A stretch of 17,717 bases of DNA from JBQCDV01 sp051960855 (GTDB lineage Bacteria; Actinomycetota; Actinomycetes; JAJZTN01), in assembly GCA_051960855.1 (NCBI GenBank), contig JBQCDV010000197.1, positions 1-17,717 of the forward strand, written 5' to 3'. The notes under the pieces were generated by a model. That model saw nothing but the letters and a program-made list of their open reading frames with translations, did not search any database and had not been told where the DNA came from. Every line of letters begins with the position of its first letter. The first letter of the stretch is position 1. Shown one piece after another: positions 16,663-17,717 of this stretch. Both the position numbers and the translations under genes were made by a program.

Positions 16663-17717
16663 ATGCTTTCTCGCACCACCGCCGGCCGCGCTCGCCTGGG
16701 CGTCGCCGGTCTCGCTTCAGCCGCGGCAGTCGCGGCGTCCGTGCTGGCGTTGACGCCGGCCGACGCCGCCACCGCTCCAGGCAACTCGGCCAACGCGCCG
16801 GGGCAGATCCGCAAGTCCTGCGCCACCCCCGGCCCTGGCCAGGCCTCGTGCCACGCCTTGCAGCGGACGGACGTCCAGGAGCCGGCTGGCCTCGCCGGAA
16901 AGGGCCACGGCCCGACCTCGAGCGCTGTCACGCCGAAGGGCTACGGCCCGACAGACATCCAGAGCGCCTACAACTTGCCGTCCACGTTCCGGACCACCGC
17001 CGTACCGACTGTTGCCATTGTCGATGCCTACGACGACCCGACCGCGGAGTCCGACCTTGCCGTCTACCGTTCGTGGTTCGGACTCGCGCCCTGCGACGCC
17101 CCCACCGGCGCGGGCTGTGTCACCAAGGTGAATCAGACGGGGGGCAATACCAGCTATCCCACGGCGGACTCCGGCTGGGCGCAAGAGATCTCCCTGGACC
17201 TCGACATGGTCAGCGCCGCCTGCCCGAGCTGCCACATCTTGCTCGTCGAGGCCAACAGCGCTTCCTTCGCCGACCTCGGCGCCGCCGTCAACTACGCCGC
17301 CTCACAGAAGCCAGCTGCTATCAGCAACTCCTACGGCGGCTCCGACGCCTCCGACAAGACCTACAGCAATTACTACAACCACCCCGGCATCGCCGTCACC
17401 GTGAGTTCCGGCGACAATGGCTACGGCGCGGAGTACCCGGCGAGCTCGCAGTACGTCGTCGCGGTGGGAGGCACCTCACTCAGACACAACTCAGACGGCA
17501 GTTGGAGTGAGACCGCCTGGTCCGGCGCCGGAAGCGGCTGTTCGAAGTACAACGCCCAGCCGAGCTGGCAGACCACCAGCACGACCGGCTGCAGCACACG
17601 TGCTCTTGCCGACGTGTCAGCGGTTGCCGACCCCAACACCGGGGTGGCCGTCTACGACTCCACCCCGCATAACGGGTCGTCGGGCTGGCTCGTCTTCGGC
17701 GGCACCAGCGCGAGCTC
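16663..17717 (+). CDS. Secreted S53 (sedolisin) family peptidase, 3'-truncated
   Basis: The frame is open from ATG 16663 to the window end (351 codons shown), with GGGGGA 5 nt upstream of the start. Residues 1-35 form a Sec signal peptide: Arg-rich n-region, Ala/Leu core and a likely ADA cleavage site. The catalytic domain starts near residue 93 (YGPTDIQSAYNLP). All S53 catalytic residues are present: Glu175 and Asp179 in QEISLDLD, oxyanion Asp251 in VSSGDNGY, and Ser349 in GGTSAS, five bases before the sequence ends. Only ~55 residues separate signal and catalytic domain, so the ~180-residue Pro-kumamolisin propeptide is absent, as in a known actinobacterial subgroup. Paired Cys (CPSC, CDAP...GC) suggest disulfides. 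The role is likely extracellular acid-type proteolysis; downstream domains are not visible. Confidence 0.93.
   Translation, partial: MLSRTTAGRARLGVAGLASAAAVAASVLALTPADAATAPGNSANAPGQIRKSCATPGPGQASCHALQRTDVQEPAGLAGKGHGPTSSAVTPKGYGPTDIQSAYNLPSTFRTTAVPTVAIVDAYDDPTAESDLAVYRSWFGLAPCDAPTGAGCVTKVNQTGGNTSYPTADSGWAQEISLDLDMVSAACPSCHILLVEANSASFADLGAAVNYAASQKPAAISNSYGGSDASDKTYSNYYNHPGIAVTVSSGDNGYGAEYPASSQYVVAVGGTSLRHNSDGSWSETAWSGAGSGCSKYNAQPSWQTTSTTGCSTRALADVSAVADPNTGVAVYDSTPHNGSSGWLVFGGTSAS

Noticed and set aside
15393..17510. 705-codon plus-strand frame spanning the treZ end and the peptidase
   Set aside because: Out of frame with both real genes, Arg-rich, no motif. It crosses the treZ stop and the S53 start.

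Overview
The window looks like a chromosomal segment of a high-GC Gram-positive bacterium (Actinomycetota). The basis is the strong GC bias at third codon positions, the long antisense shadow frames this produces, frequent GTG starts, many ATGA stop/start overlaps, and gene families typical of the phylum: a DUF1524 HNH nuclease with an Excalibur tail, the GlgX-TreY-TreZ trehalose route, PPK2, DUF1348 and a secreted S53 peptidase. I cannot place it to genus. No tRNA, rRNA, insertion sequence, CRISPR array or phage gene is visible.

Layout. (1) 2-739: 3' part of a secreted-type HNH nuclease, then a hairpin-rich convergent gap. (2) 5923-870, minus strand: a tightly coupled six-gene operon of HAD phosphatase, PhnD-like lipoprotein, PhnC ATPase, two PhnE-type permeases and a MurR/RpiR (SIS-domain) regulator. 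Its leader carries two inverted repeats that are candidate operators. (3) 7186-6071, minus strand: the ribosome-assembly GTPase RsgA. A 302-bp divergent gap separates it from glgX. (4) 7489-12062, plus strand: glgX (treX) and treY, coupled by ATGA. (5) 14613-12092, minus strand: a block of PPK2 polyphosphate kinase, aldo/keto reductase and a DUF1348 NTF2-fold protein. (6) 14695-16572, plus strand: treZ, divergent from ppk2 across 81 bp. (7) 16663 to the end: the 5' part of a secreted S53 (sedolisin) peptidase, cut just after its catalytic serine.

How the genes work together. GlgX debranches glycogen to linear maltodextrin, TreY isomerises the reducing end to a trehalosyl unit, and TreZ releases trehalose, so the complete glycogen-to-trehalose route is encoded. 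However, treZ is separated from treXY by three opposite-strand genes. The PhnDCE-HAD-RpiR operon appears to be a self-contained uptake system for a phosphorus-containing or other oxyanionic solute. The regulator family usually senses phosphosugars, the phosphatase could dephosphorylate the cargo, and no C-P lyase or phosphonatase gene is present in the window. The binding protein departs from the usual PhnD oxyanion motif, so its substrate is open. This operon is the best candidate here for an undescribed system.
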